Part shown: one piece after another, positions 21,694 through 31,345 of the stretch
Numbering within the stretch: the first letter of the stretch is position 1
Layout of the letters: every line of letters starts with the position of its first letter
Assembly: GCA_950295325.1 (NCBI GenBank)
Contig: OX485805.1
Coordinates: forward strand, 56,198,758-56,262,757
Length of the DNA stretch: 64,000 nucleotides
Direction of reading: 5' to 3'
Source of the DNA: Polytrichum commune
Taxonomy: Eukaryota > Streptophyta > Polytrichopsida > Polytrichales > Polytrichaceae
Notes under the pieces: model-generated
Databases searched by the model: none
What the model was told of the DNA's origin: nothing
Seen by the model: only the letters and a program-made list of their open reading frames with translations
Made by a program: the position numbers and the translations under genes

Positions 21694-22122
21694 TCACGAT
21701 AACAAACCTCTAACACTGGAAGGTGAAACTCTAGGATAGACAGTGCTTGGAGCAACACCTACATAATACTCAGTCTCTTGGTAAGACTTGAAACCTTTAT
21801 ACTCAATACCACTGAACCCACCAACTTGAGACTTGCATTCTAGCCAACTTAGATATGTTCTTGGACGATGCCCTCCTCTAACAGCATAATATTTTCTCGC
21901 ACTTGACATAGTGGTAGAATTTGTAGAGCATGATTCATGCTCAAGATGAAGGACGGCGTTCACGATACTCTCAAACCCTTGTCGAATCGAAGGAGATTCA
22001 GGATGAAGATCCGTGCTCGAGACACCCTCAATTCCCAGCTCTCTAGGTGGTTCTTCTACAGCATCTACAAAGATCTCAGTCTCATCTTCTGGCAACTTCA
22101 ACTCATCCTCAAAGGACTCCAT
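21694..22122 (-). CDS. Antisense ORF in Copia 3' region: Cauli_VI / RNase H1 hybrid-binding-like protein
   Basis: An intact 142-codon ORF on the strand opposite the forward RNase H and LTRs; its stop lies 15 bases from the RNase H stop (tail-to-tail). Residues 1-70 are acidic and Ser-rich. Residues about 75-120 read RKYYAVRGGHRPRTYLSW, ECKSQVGGF and YKGFKSYQETEYYV. This is the small alpha/beta Cauli_VI fold of RNase H1 N-termini and caulimovirus protein VI, which binds RNA-DNA hybrids or RNA in known members. Start chosen: the first ATG of the open frame. What the element uses it for, and whether it is expressed, is unknown. It may be a captured host RNase H1-like exon. Confidence 0.65.
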   Translation of the reverse strand: MESFEDELKLPEDETEIFVDAVEEPPRELGIEGVSSTDLHPESPSIRQGFESIVNAVLHLEHESCSTNSTTMSSARKYYAVRGGHRPRTYLSWLECKSQVGGFSGIEYKGFKSYQETEYYVGVAPSTVYPRVSPSSVRGLLS

Positions 22123-22271
22123 TGCCCAAGCATCAGCATATCGAATCTAGAAATGTAGAAGCATAGAATGAGATTTACAGACTTTTATGTACAGTCTTAC
22201 CGTAGTCAAGTTCTCTATCTGATTTTGAAGAGAACTGAAAGATTAAGTAGGTCGACGAGAGCGAGACATTC

Positions 22272-22305
22272 AAAAAAGGGGGAGTGGAGCTTGAGCGAGA
22301 GGAGG
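22272..22305 (+). other. Polypurine tract region
   Basis: A purine-rich run (AAAAAAGGGGGAGTGGAG, then GAGCGAGAGGAGG) ends directly at the TGTTGGAG start of the 3' LTR, as expected for the plus-strand primer. Confidence 0.75.
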
Positions 22306-22508
22306 TGTTGGAGTTTATTGGACACTCATCGCTGCTTATCCCCTTCCTCCTTATCCTGCTAACATTAAACAACTGCTTAGTCGCTGCACCTTTCGGTGCA
22401 TAAATATAAAGTTAGTGGTAGGTGAAGGTAGCAGGTATAAGTATTGAAGGAACCAGCTTGTATATGTCTCTCTAGTTGAAGTAAAAGATGTAGTCTTTAG
22501 ATTCAATA
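22306..22508 (+). repeat. 3' LTR of the rearranged Copia element
   Basis: 203 bp, beginning TGTTGGAG and ending ATTCAATA, with the terminal CA changed to TA. Compared with the 5' LTR it has about ten substitutions and a roughly 14-bp deletion near position 55. The GTATA duplication follows immediately. Confidence 0.85.
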
Positions 22509-22757
22509 GTATAGAATGAGAGTTGACCACATGATTTACAGATGAGTGTTTTTCAAGATTAATGGACGTCCGCATGGTCATCAGTTTCATAATTTGTGAT
22601 TTCTCTATTGTTGCAGGGCTTCGGTCTATCTGAAATGGCTTATGTACAGAAGATGTGATAGACTCCAAAAAGCAAGAGCGTTGAATACTCCTTGAGTTAC
22701 TGAGGTTGTGAATTGTCTTTGTTTCAATTCAGCCAAGAGGTTAACTGATCACTCATC

Positions 22758-25700
22758 ATGTCAGATGTCGGTGAAATACGGGATTTCCACACAGTTGATA
22801 GGTACAACGGTTCCAATTTTTCATTATGGAAGATGCACATGCGCTTTATTTTTCAATCTCGCGACATGTACTCTATTGTTGATGGTACATTCAAGAAATC
22901 TTCTCTTACAGGTTCCGCTGAGCAGATCTTATGGGAGAAAAACGATAAACAGGTCATTGTTGCCATTCTTGGCACTCTTGATTCATTTCATAAACAAGAG
23001 GTCATAAATTGCTCCACGTCGCATACTATGTGAACACAGCGTCAGGCTTATCATGATCAACATTCCGAAGAGTGCATCATTGGTCTTCACGCAAAGTACT
23101 ATAGATGTAAGCTGAATGAGGGAGAGTCTATCGTTGTGTTCATTAGTTCTCTGCAGCACTTAACCGATCTTGGACAAGCAATCACTGAACATCAACTAAT
23201 CAGCAAGATCATCTGTCGTCTGCCTTCTTCATTTGACCCGTTGCTATTTGCATGGGACAACGTTCCTCTCGGCAATGAAACCCTTCTCGGTCTCCAATCC
23301 AGACTCATCAAGTTCTAGAATAAATTACGGGATCGTGCACAGCAGTTAGAGGTGGCCAATGAGAAAGCCTTCTTCACCAAAAGCACTCCTTCCAACACCT
23401 CCTGTTCTCATTCCTGTCCAACTGTAGAACAGAAGAAGGAGCGTGCTGAAAAGCTTGCCCGACATAAGAGGCATGTACGTTGTTACTAATGTGGAAAGCG
23501 TGGCCACTTTGGAAAAGACTGTCCTAACAACACTGACAGTTCTACAGACACTGATTCCCCAAAACGGAAGCAAACTACACGTTCTTCTTGGCGTTATCAG
23601 CACAAGCACTTACATAAGGGAAAAAAGAGTCATGCGCACGTAACGGCCAGTTCCATCAAATCATCTACATCTGAAGCCTCTTTTGTCTCCAGTGAAGCAT
23701 ATTGTGTCGCCCCCTCCTCTCAAGACCTTTCCTCTTCCAATGCAGATTCTTTTTGGTTTGCAGACTCCGGTGCTACTGAGCGCAGGATTGATAAACTTCA
23801 TTGGTTTACAAATTTTCAGTCAATTGATGAGCATTGCTGGACAGTCACAGTTGCAGACAATCACCTTCTCTACGTCAAAGGAATCGGTGACATTCATGTT
23901 TAGGCCACGATTAATGGCATAGTCACTTCATTTAAGCTCAAAAATGTTTTATACGTTCCTCAATTGCGACGAAACCTTATCTCTACAGGAAGACTCACTA
24001 AAAAGCATGTCGCTATCATTCATGTTCGTGACCAATGCAAAATAATCACAGACGATGGCAATGGTCATCTACTGATGATTGGTTCCAAGTTCCACGGTCT
24101 CTGGCGTCTTCACATCGTTGCTACCAAATCTCAAAGTGGAGTCAATCTCATTAACACCTCTTCTCAACCGATTGCTACTCGGATACTTCATAAGTGGCAC
24201 TCCTGCCTGGGACATGTGAATTTTCGCAGTCTCTACCAAATGAGTACTCAAGAATGCGTTGCAGATTTACCGGAGTTTTCTAAGGCTGACTCACTTCTTT
24301 GTGTTGGTTGCGCACATGGTAAACATCATCGTGGAGCTTTCCCTGTGAACATTGAGCGTAAGCGTGTCTCGAAGCCATGTTTATTTTTCCATTGTGATAT
24401 ATCCGGACCCTTCCAAGTGATATCTCATGGTGGACATTCTTATTTCATCACATTTAAAGATGATCATAGCAGCTTCCGTTTCATTTTTTTCATGACTGAT
24501 TGCTCCGAAGTTCTCTGCAAGTTTATGAGTCTCTATAAATTGGCAAAGAAGGAGACGTGTCATTTTATGACTAAACTACGGACTGACTAAATTTCTGGCT
24601 AAAGATTTTCAAGATTACATCCACGACAAAGGCATTCGCCATGAGCTCATTGCTCCTTATATCTTTGAGCAAAATTCTATTGTTGAACGGGACAACAAAT
24701 CCGTGGTTGAACGTGCCCAGAGCATGATGTACCATCACTCCATGCCTCTTCAATTATGGGGTGAGGCGATCAACACTGCCGTCTACGTTCTTAATCATGT
24801 GTCCAGCCGAACGCTGCATGGGGATACTCCGTATACTAAATGGTATGGACATAAACTTGATGTGAATTATTTTCAAATTTTTGGTATTTTGTGCTATGCA
24901 CATATACCCAGGTCTCTTCACCGTAAACTGGATAGCAAAGCTCATGAGTGTATCTTCGTGGAATATTGTACGACATCCAAGGCTTATCGGCTTTGGTGTC
25001 CTCATAAGAAGAAAATAGTGACCACAAGAGACGTTATTTTCGATAAAAAAAACCTCATCTCATTACACTCCACAGAGTTTTGTTTCATCTTTTTCTACTT
25101 TCCTTCCTAATTATTCTCTCATTTTTCCTATTGCCTCAGCAGCCTCTCAGTCCTCTCTCTCGATCAACACTACCTCTAATAGCAGTTTTGAGAATGTTTC
25201 TTTTCCTTATGTTTCTGCCTCTGTTATCCCATCAGTGGGAGATCCTTTCTCTAATAGCAGCTTTGAGAATGTTTCTTTTTCCTCTGTTTCTGCCTCTGTT
25301 TTCCCATTAATGGGAGATCCTTCTCGAAATTATTCAGGACAACCTTCACCATTTTCTTCCTCCGACACTTCTTGTCTGCCTTATTCATTCTCTGTTGGGA
25401 GTCATCTTTCTCTTTCTCTTTCATCACCCTCTTCTCCTTCTCCAGCGTCTGATGATATTCATTTTGTGTTGTACACTCGAGCTGTCGAAGATCTTTACCG
25501 CAACACCGTCCCGGTGCATTCATCTTTTCCTTTCCTTCGCTTCAACATCATTTGTTGTTGCCACCAAGAAAGATCACAGTCCTAGGGTTTTTCCTTCACC
25601 TCCTGAACCCTAGACATACAGTCAAGCAATCAAGTCTGAACACAGAATTCAGTGGCAACAAGCAATGATGGAGGAAATTAAATTTCTCTTGAAGAATAAG

Positions 25701-27215
25701 ACGTGGTCTTTTGAAACACTTCCCCCTGGCCGCACTATTGTGAAAAATAAGTGGGTATTTCGGATCAAAGTGAAATCCGATGGCACAATTGAACATTTCA
25801 AAGCTCGTCTTGTTGCTAAGGGTTTCACTCAAGCTCATGGGATGGACTATACCGAAACTTTCGCCCCCACTGCTCGGACAGAGAGCATTCGCATTATTTT
25901 GTCCATTGCTAGTGCTGAAGGATTGTTTATGAGCCAGTTTGATATTAAGATTTCTTATCTCAATTCCACAATTGAAGAGCTCATTTTCATGGATCTTCCC
26001 ATTGGTTTTGAAGACTATTTCTACAACCATTTTCCAGGTTGTTGTGGTAAAGTATGTCGTATCCTCAAAGGCCTCTACGGTCTCAAGCAATCTGCCCGCA
26101 TATGAAACAAGATTTTTTTCCGATTTCTTAAAAGAATATGCTCTCATCCAAAGCACAGCTCATCCGTGTATTTTTTACTCTACCCAAGCTCCTTGGCTCA
26201 TTCTCGTGCTTTGGGTTGATGACGGCTTGGTAATGTGTAGAGATCGGTCTCTCTTTCGCAAAATGATTTCTCACTTGAAAACTAAGTTTGAAGTGACACT
26301 GGGAGATGTTGATGTTTACGTTGGTATGCATATTACCAGGGATCTTCCTAATCATCGTTTGTTTGTGGATCAACAACGTTTCATTGAAACCCTCCTTGTT
26401 AAGTATGGTTTTCATAATGTTAACATTGTTTCCACTCCCAGTGATCCTCGTGTTCATCTCACCTCCCCTCCTTTAGATGATTGTGACTCACCGGTCCCTA
26501 ATTTTCCTTATCAAGAAATCGTTGGATCTCTTCTCTACTTAACAACGCACTCGCGGCTTCACATTGCGCAAGCGGTATCCGTGGTGGCTCAGTATGCCAC
26601 AAATATTCGAGAAATCCACTGCACTGCAGTCAAACGGATTCTTAAGTACCTTCGTGTACCACTAACTATGTCATGTGCTACTCTTTTGTTTCCACAGGAA
26701 ATCAAGTTTTGCTCGCTTACACCGATGCTGATTATGCTAGTGATCTCAATGATTGTAAAAGTCGCAGTAGTTCCATTCTCTTTCTTATTAATGGATTTGT
26801 TTTATGGCTTAGTCGAAAGCAGCCATGCACCGCTACTTCCACGAGAGAGTCCGAATATGTTGTTGCTTCCCTAACCAGCAAGGAAATTGTTTGGGTTCGT
26901 CGACTTCTCACCGATATAGGGTTTGTTCAATCCAAGCCCATCCCCTTATTTTTTGATAACCAATATGCGATACGGCCGGTGCAGAATCTTGAATTCCACA
27001 AGATGACTAAGCATATTGACGTGCTTTATCATTGTATTCGTGAATTTCAGTCCCGCGGAGAGATCAATCTCTTTTATGTGCCAACTCGACTTCAGCTCGG
27101 TAACATCTTGATGAAGGTTTTAACTCCGGACATTTTTACAAAGCTCAGAGATGCAATCAATCTCGGCCAGAAAGTTCCTTCGCAAGTGGGAGATTTAACC
27201 AATTTATGCAATTGA
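22758..27215 (+). pseudogene. Second Copia element, decayed gag-pol
   Basis: Gag N-terminus at 22758-23033 (VDRYNGSNFSLWKMHMRFIF) and again at 23136-23318. The CCHC knuckle near 23480-23520 has a stop (CY, stop, CGKRGHFGKDC). Protease FWFADSGAT near 23750. GAG-pre-integrase LHKWHSCLGHVNFRSLYQM and integrase HCDISGPFQVISHGGHSYF at 23964-24590, with a frameshift after MTKLRTD; integrase continues to about 25070. RT at 25665-26105 (NKTWSFETLPPGRTIVKNKW) and, after a frameshift, 26120-26670 (LVLWVDDGLVM). RNase H at 26673-27215 (LLAYTDADYASDLND). Gag-pol has no uninterrupted frame. No 5' LTR or PBS was found before gag, so the 5' end is missing. Confidence 0.9.
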
Positions 27216-27230
27216 ACGTTCTCCGACAAT

Positions 27231-27491
27231 GAGTGGGAGTATTGGCACCATCTAGATGGTAGTGAGCTCTTAGGGTAGTCAGTTTCATTTAGTAAGTAGG
27301 CATCCCGCTTACGGTACTTAGGGTCGGTCACTTTGTGAAGGAAGACTACTGTTGTCAGGACTCTTGTGTGAAATGTGATATTCTGCAATAAAGAAAGTGA
27401 GTAGGAGTTTAGCCACATGAGATGTGCATGATATGTGAGTTTGTTTGATTCTAGGTAACAATAAACAAGATAATCAAAATTGGTGCCACGA
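27231..27491 (+). repeat. Probable PPT and 3' LTR of the second Copia element
   Basis: GAGTGGGAG (27231-27239) is a Copia-like polypurine tract. The following segment starts TATTGGCACC and ends near GGTGCCACGA (27482-27491), forming short inverted ends. AATAAAG near 27390 could be a poly(A) signal. No 5' partner exists in the window to confirm the ends. Confidence 0.5.
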
Positions 27492-27576
27492 AATACCATA
27501 TTTAATGTAGTTGGCACATACAAACCCTACCCCACCATATTCCATCTACATTTGGGCAAGTTTGTCCTTATTCCCA

Positions 27577-28300
27577 CTAGAATATGGTGGGCGAGTGCCC
27601 TACATATATAAAAATCATGTAAGTTTCTACTATCCGAACCTGAGAGATCCAATGCAGCACAATCACACAAATGACCACGTCGTCGAGAATTCGAGCGGGG
27701 ACGAGGCGGCCGTAGAATGAGCATGGCTCCACACATGCAAACAAATTGCAGGATGTCAATCCGGCTCCTTCTTCATCTACTAAGTTCCAGCCGTTTTCCA
27801 TCACTTTCAGTTGCTCCTGCAGCAGATGCTGGAAGAGAATGTTGAAGTCGTTGGAGGGCAGGTCGGAGAAGAAGTGCCGCACGTCCGGGGTCACAACAAC
27901 GTCAGCATGATCGATGGCCGTTGAAGGATTATTGTTACTCTGCAAATTAACATTGTAAGCATTCCTCCGGCTCTGCTGCAGGTTTTTGACCACACTGTGA
28001 AAGATGATGTCCGCATAAGACTCCAATATAGCAACCCATGCATGTCGGCCACTCGAATTGCCGGTTGCCCTAGATGGGTTGCCTCATTTAGCAGTTCAAG
28101 CTGGTTGATCTCTCCTTGCAGAATGGGCTGGAGGTAGGAGATGGCTTGCGATTGCAAATTAAAGTTTTAGGTGTAACTGAACTCGCCGCATCGCCCAACA
28201 TTGCGTGTGATGTGGGGACCATCGACCCATTAGTGTTGATGTAGTTCGCGCCTTTAGTGTTTGGGGTGGTGCCAGCAACTGTGCAATGAGGACTCTCCAT
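27577..28300 (-). pseudogene. Unrecognised coding relic with frameshifts
   Basis: Three minus-strand frames overlap in sequence: 28300 onward (MESPHCTVAGTTPNTKGANY), then one containing LQPILQGEINQLELLNEATH, then 28026 onward (ESYADIIFHSVVKNLQQSRR and PDVRHFFSDLPSNDFNILFQ). The joins fall near 28165 and 28030. Amphipathic Leu/Gln-rich stretches suggest a real former protein. I do not recognise the family. Confidence 0.35.
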
Positions 28301-28470
28301 TATAGTAACTTCTACGCGACTTCAAAGTACTCGACAAGTAGATCTAAAAAGTGGAACCCACTACAAGGAACAGCTAAAAAGATCAAGGCATGTAGGCTCT
28401 AGAGCTAATTAGGCAAACTTGTCTTGCAGGTGATGATATCTAAGTAAGTAAATTGGACATAGGTAAGTAG

Positions 28471-29260
28471 CAGGTTCCCCGGGTAGGGCACTCATACATG
28501 TATTTAATAACCCATTTGCGACGGAAGGGTATTTATCATGGGGCTATTTATCTAAGAAATTGGAATTCTTTACACCCTATCAGTATAGATAAATCTAAAT
28601 TTTGTCATTTTAGATGATCCTATTTGTATTTATAAAGTCGCAAGTGAACTAGTTTCTAGTACCCTATGTTCCTTATAATTTTTGTATTTGACCCCATGAA
28701 TGACGAATCGTAGGACTCTTGAAAGTTTGTAGTGAAAATTCAATAAACCAATGTCTAGACTGAAGACATCAAACAATCATTATGTACCAAAACATAAAAA
28801 CTTGAAGCATTATTAGGACCTCCTATTGTTCCAAAACATACATCAAACAATGTTCAAATCAAACAAACTTGAAGCAAGCAACCCTAGGCAAAAATCAAAG
28901 ATACAACGCACAATGCAAAGAACACCAAAACCCTCGTCATCCAAAATTTTCATTCGGGAATTTGGATTGAAGATGGATAGTTTTTCATTCATTGACCACC
29001 ATAAAATGCATTGTATACCTCTGCCTCAATATTTTTTTCTCTACCTACTATTCCCAACCCTATTTTAGATTGAAAGAATTAGATAAATTGATGCATTATA
29101 TGGTACCCTTATTTTTTTATACACACAACTTTGTAATTGAAGAGGTGCTTCATTATATCGAAGAATAGTATAAATTTTCTCACAAATGAATAAAAAATAC
29201 CCTACATTCTTTCTCACATGGTTTAATAAATTTTCTCGAGTGCCCTACCCGGGGCAGGTT
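28471..29260. mobile_element. Non-autonomous DNA transposon, perfect 17-bp TIRs, 6-bp duplication
   Basis: CCCCGGGTAGGGCACTC (28477-28493) and its exact reverse complement (29238-29254) bound a 778-bp AT-rich, non-coding interior. CAGGTT lies directly outside both ends (28471-28476 and 29255-29260). Weaker similarity (GGGTATTT) extends inside the ends. The superfamily is uncertain. Confidence 0.75.
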
Positions 29261-29914
29261 CGGCACAAATTAATACAGATTCTACACTTCAAAGCACTCA
29301 ACAACTTGACAAAAACTGGACCCAATGCAAGGATCGACCGAACATCCAGTGAATATTGACTCTAAACAAGACTTGCTGGTGTGGAAACGAGTTCGAAACT
29401 TGTCTCAAGAGTGTTGGAGAGTCCTACAATTTGTAGGGGAAGGGCATGCAGGGCCTTTCGGCACAATATCAAATTACTGTCGAGCAAAAGTGCACATCTA
29501 ACATTACAGTTATTGGTCTAGACCTCTGCAAAATTTCATGTGTCAGCTCAAAAAAATCAATGTTCCCAGCACCAAAGTGTTGAGCGTTTATCCTATCACC
29601 TACACTAGTAATGCAGAGAAGGGTAAGGTCCTCCATTGTGCAATGTTCAAATGTTCATTATAGCAAATGTTCCAACATTAATTACTAACGAATTGAGAAT
29701 TAGTGTTAAGCAAGATACGGTGGTAGCAACATGAAATGTAAACAAACATTAATGTAGTGCCAACACATGGTACATGTCACATGTACCTTACATTGAACAT
29801 GCACAAATTAAATTGCTCTTAATTTTTGTAAGAATTGTTGTGAAAAGATTTGCGAGGCACATCTTCGACACATTAACAAGAAGTGAGGACAAGTGAAGTC
29901 CAAGAGAAGACAAA
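29261..29914. other. Intergenic, no gene seen
   Basis: AT-rich, with short ORFs only and no recognised element ends. Confidence 0.5.
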
Positions 29915-30125
29915 AGATAGGTCAAACTTTATTTTTTCTCAAAATGGCCCTCTTTTGGGCATGTATTAAAAAAATCAATACGTTCAATTTTTGGTGCATG
30001 GTCATTCTTCTTGGTCCACATTTGGTTTACACGTAGTGAGGGGCCCAAGGCTTTCATTTTCTTTTTTAGGAAGTTGGACCATGAAAGTTGGACCATGAAC
30101 TTACCATGTCCATTGTACATCAGTT
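29915..30125 (-). repeat. Dispersed repeat, inverted relative to 44920-45150
   Basis: The reverse strand shares CCATGGTCCAACTTTC-like, GGGCCCCT.AC.ACGTG-like, AGAATGACCATGCACCAAAA and 'AAAGAGGGCCATTTTGAGAAA' landmarks with 44935-45130. It is non-coding. Confidence 0.5.
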
Positions 30126-30780
30126 ACCCTAATTATCATGAAGTTTCCAATGACAATTGAAGTTCTGAAGTAGTTCCCAAGTGAAAATGGATGTAATCTA
30201 AATGTACATACCATGGATGAAAGGAATTGTAGCATTTATTCCCTTTTTAATATGACAAAATGTAAGCTCTAAATGTCATATTATCGAGTGCCGCAGACGT
30301 ATGAAAGTGGGAGTTTTGAACCAAGAAGTTCGGTCCCGCAAAAATGTGTTGTAATATCGAGGGTGTCGTATAAACGACTGTCGTACTAACGAGGTTAGAT
30401 TGTATAGGAGTTAACACTTTTTAATGTTTAAACACAGTTGTGCCAAAGCTCTCAATCCTCTCCTTCACCAATTCTATGAGAAATTTGGTGGCACCATGGG
30501 TCCACTCCCTAGCCGGAAGAGATGAGGAACCTAAACCCGAAATTTCGTCATTGGTAGGGAGAGATGGAGTCCCCAAAATTGGAGGGGATGCAAGTACTAT
30601 TTTCCCCAAATAACCCATGCCTTCCTCCATGATTAAAAAAATAAAGAGAGCCCAAATGTGGGTGTGAATATGAGAGAAGAGAAGTGGGTGTGAGTATGAG
30701 TAAAGAGGAAGTGAATAATGTGAGTGTTTAGTGTTCAAACTTGTGCTTCAATGTGTTTTGGGGAGGGGTGGAGAGGGGTG
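30126..30780. other. Intergenic; one unrecognised 105-codon minus ORF
   Basis: The ORF 30738-30421 has a hydrophobic His/Ser/Tyr-rich start and no recognised motif. It is probably fortuitous. Confidence 0.4.
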
Positions 30781-30960
30781 CTAAAGTTTCTTGTCTTGCT
30801 GGGACCTAGTGGCGGAGGGCGGCGAAGCCTGCAACCTCGGGGCTGGGGTGGAGGTCCGCTTCGCCGCCCTCGCCGGCGGAGGGTGGACGGGCTCTGTTCC
30901 GACAGGATGAATCTCATCCGGCCCGCCATGCGGAGCGGCGCTCATGTGCGCGGCACCAGT
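30781..30960. repeat. GC-rich island with 14-bp perfect hairpin
   Basis: GAGGGCGGCGAAGC (30815-30828) is exactly complementary to GCTTCGCCGCCCTC (30858-30871). The surrounding 170 bases are far more GC-rich than the neighbours. It may be the edge of a lost gene or element. Confidence 0.5.
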
Positions 30961-31154
30961 ATTTTCAGCTCTATATCCAGCATTTTATGTGGGCTGGTTG
31001 CAGGTTGGTGTCTGTCCGGGACGGGTACTTGGTTGCGACTTCCTTGGGCCAGTTGTAGGTGTTCTGGCTGAAGTTTACTTGGTTGCTACTTATTTACTTG
31101 GCTGGTTATTTGTATTCTGCTTTGAACTTGATCATGGTGTCTGCAGAGACTTTT

Positions 31155-31345
31155 GGGCATAAGCAATCGAGATCCTAGTGTTTTCAAGTTCAACCGGTTA
31201 CATGTTCACATTTTCCGGTTATTTGAGTTATATTCCATAGATTCCTCTAAAACGATCGGTAATTTTCCTGAAGTCTTCAACTTCAACCGGTCTTATTCAT
31301 ACTCGACCTGTTAATCTGTAACTAGCAGTCCGTTCTCCCTGCGAA
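31155..31345 (+). repeat. Dispersed repeat 'ATCCTAGTGTTTTCAAG', copy 2
   Basis: It contains GATCCTAGTGTTTTCAAG, CCGGTTACATGTTCACA, TATTCCATAGATTCCTCTA and GAAGTCTTCAACTTCAACC, then CAGTCCGTTCTCCCTG at the right, in the same order as copies 1 and 3. Confidence 0.65.

Larger units (their letters stand above)
17123..22508 (+). mobile_element. Copia-type LTR retrotransposon with inverted interior
   Basis: Two LTRs in the same orientation (17123-17339 and 22306-22508), a PBS and a polypurine tract define a plus-strand element. The 5-bp direct repeat GTATA flanks it at 17118-17122 and 22509-22513. The interior from 17352 to about 21377 is reverse-oriented (gag, protease, integrase, RT and RNase H read on the minus strand). 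From about 21378 it is forward again (RNase H end, then the 3' region). The two RNase H/3'-region copies form inverted arms of about 520 bp, about 90% identical by eye. The target duplication suggests the rearranged form was inserted as one unit. The coding parts contain stops, so it is not autonomous now. Confidence 0.85.

Noticed and set aside
30724-31071. 115-codon ORF across the GC-rich patch
   Set aside because: High GC removes stops by chance; no motif.
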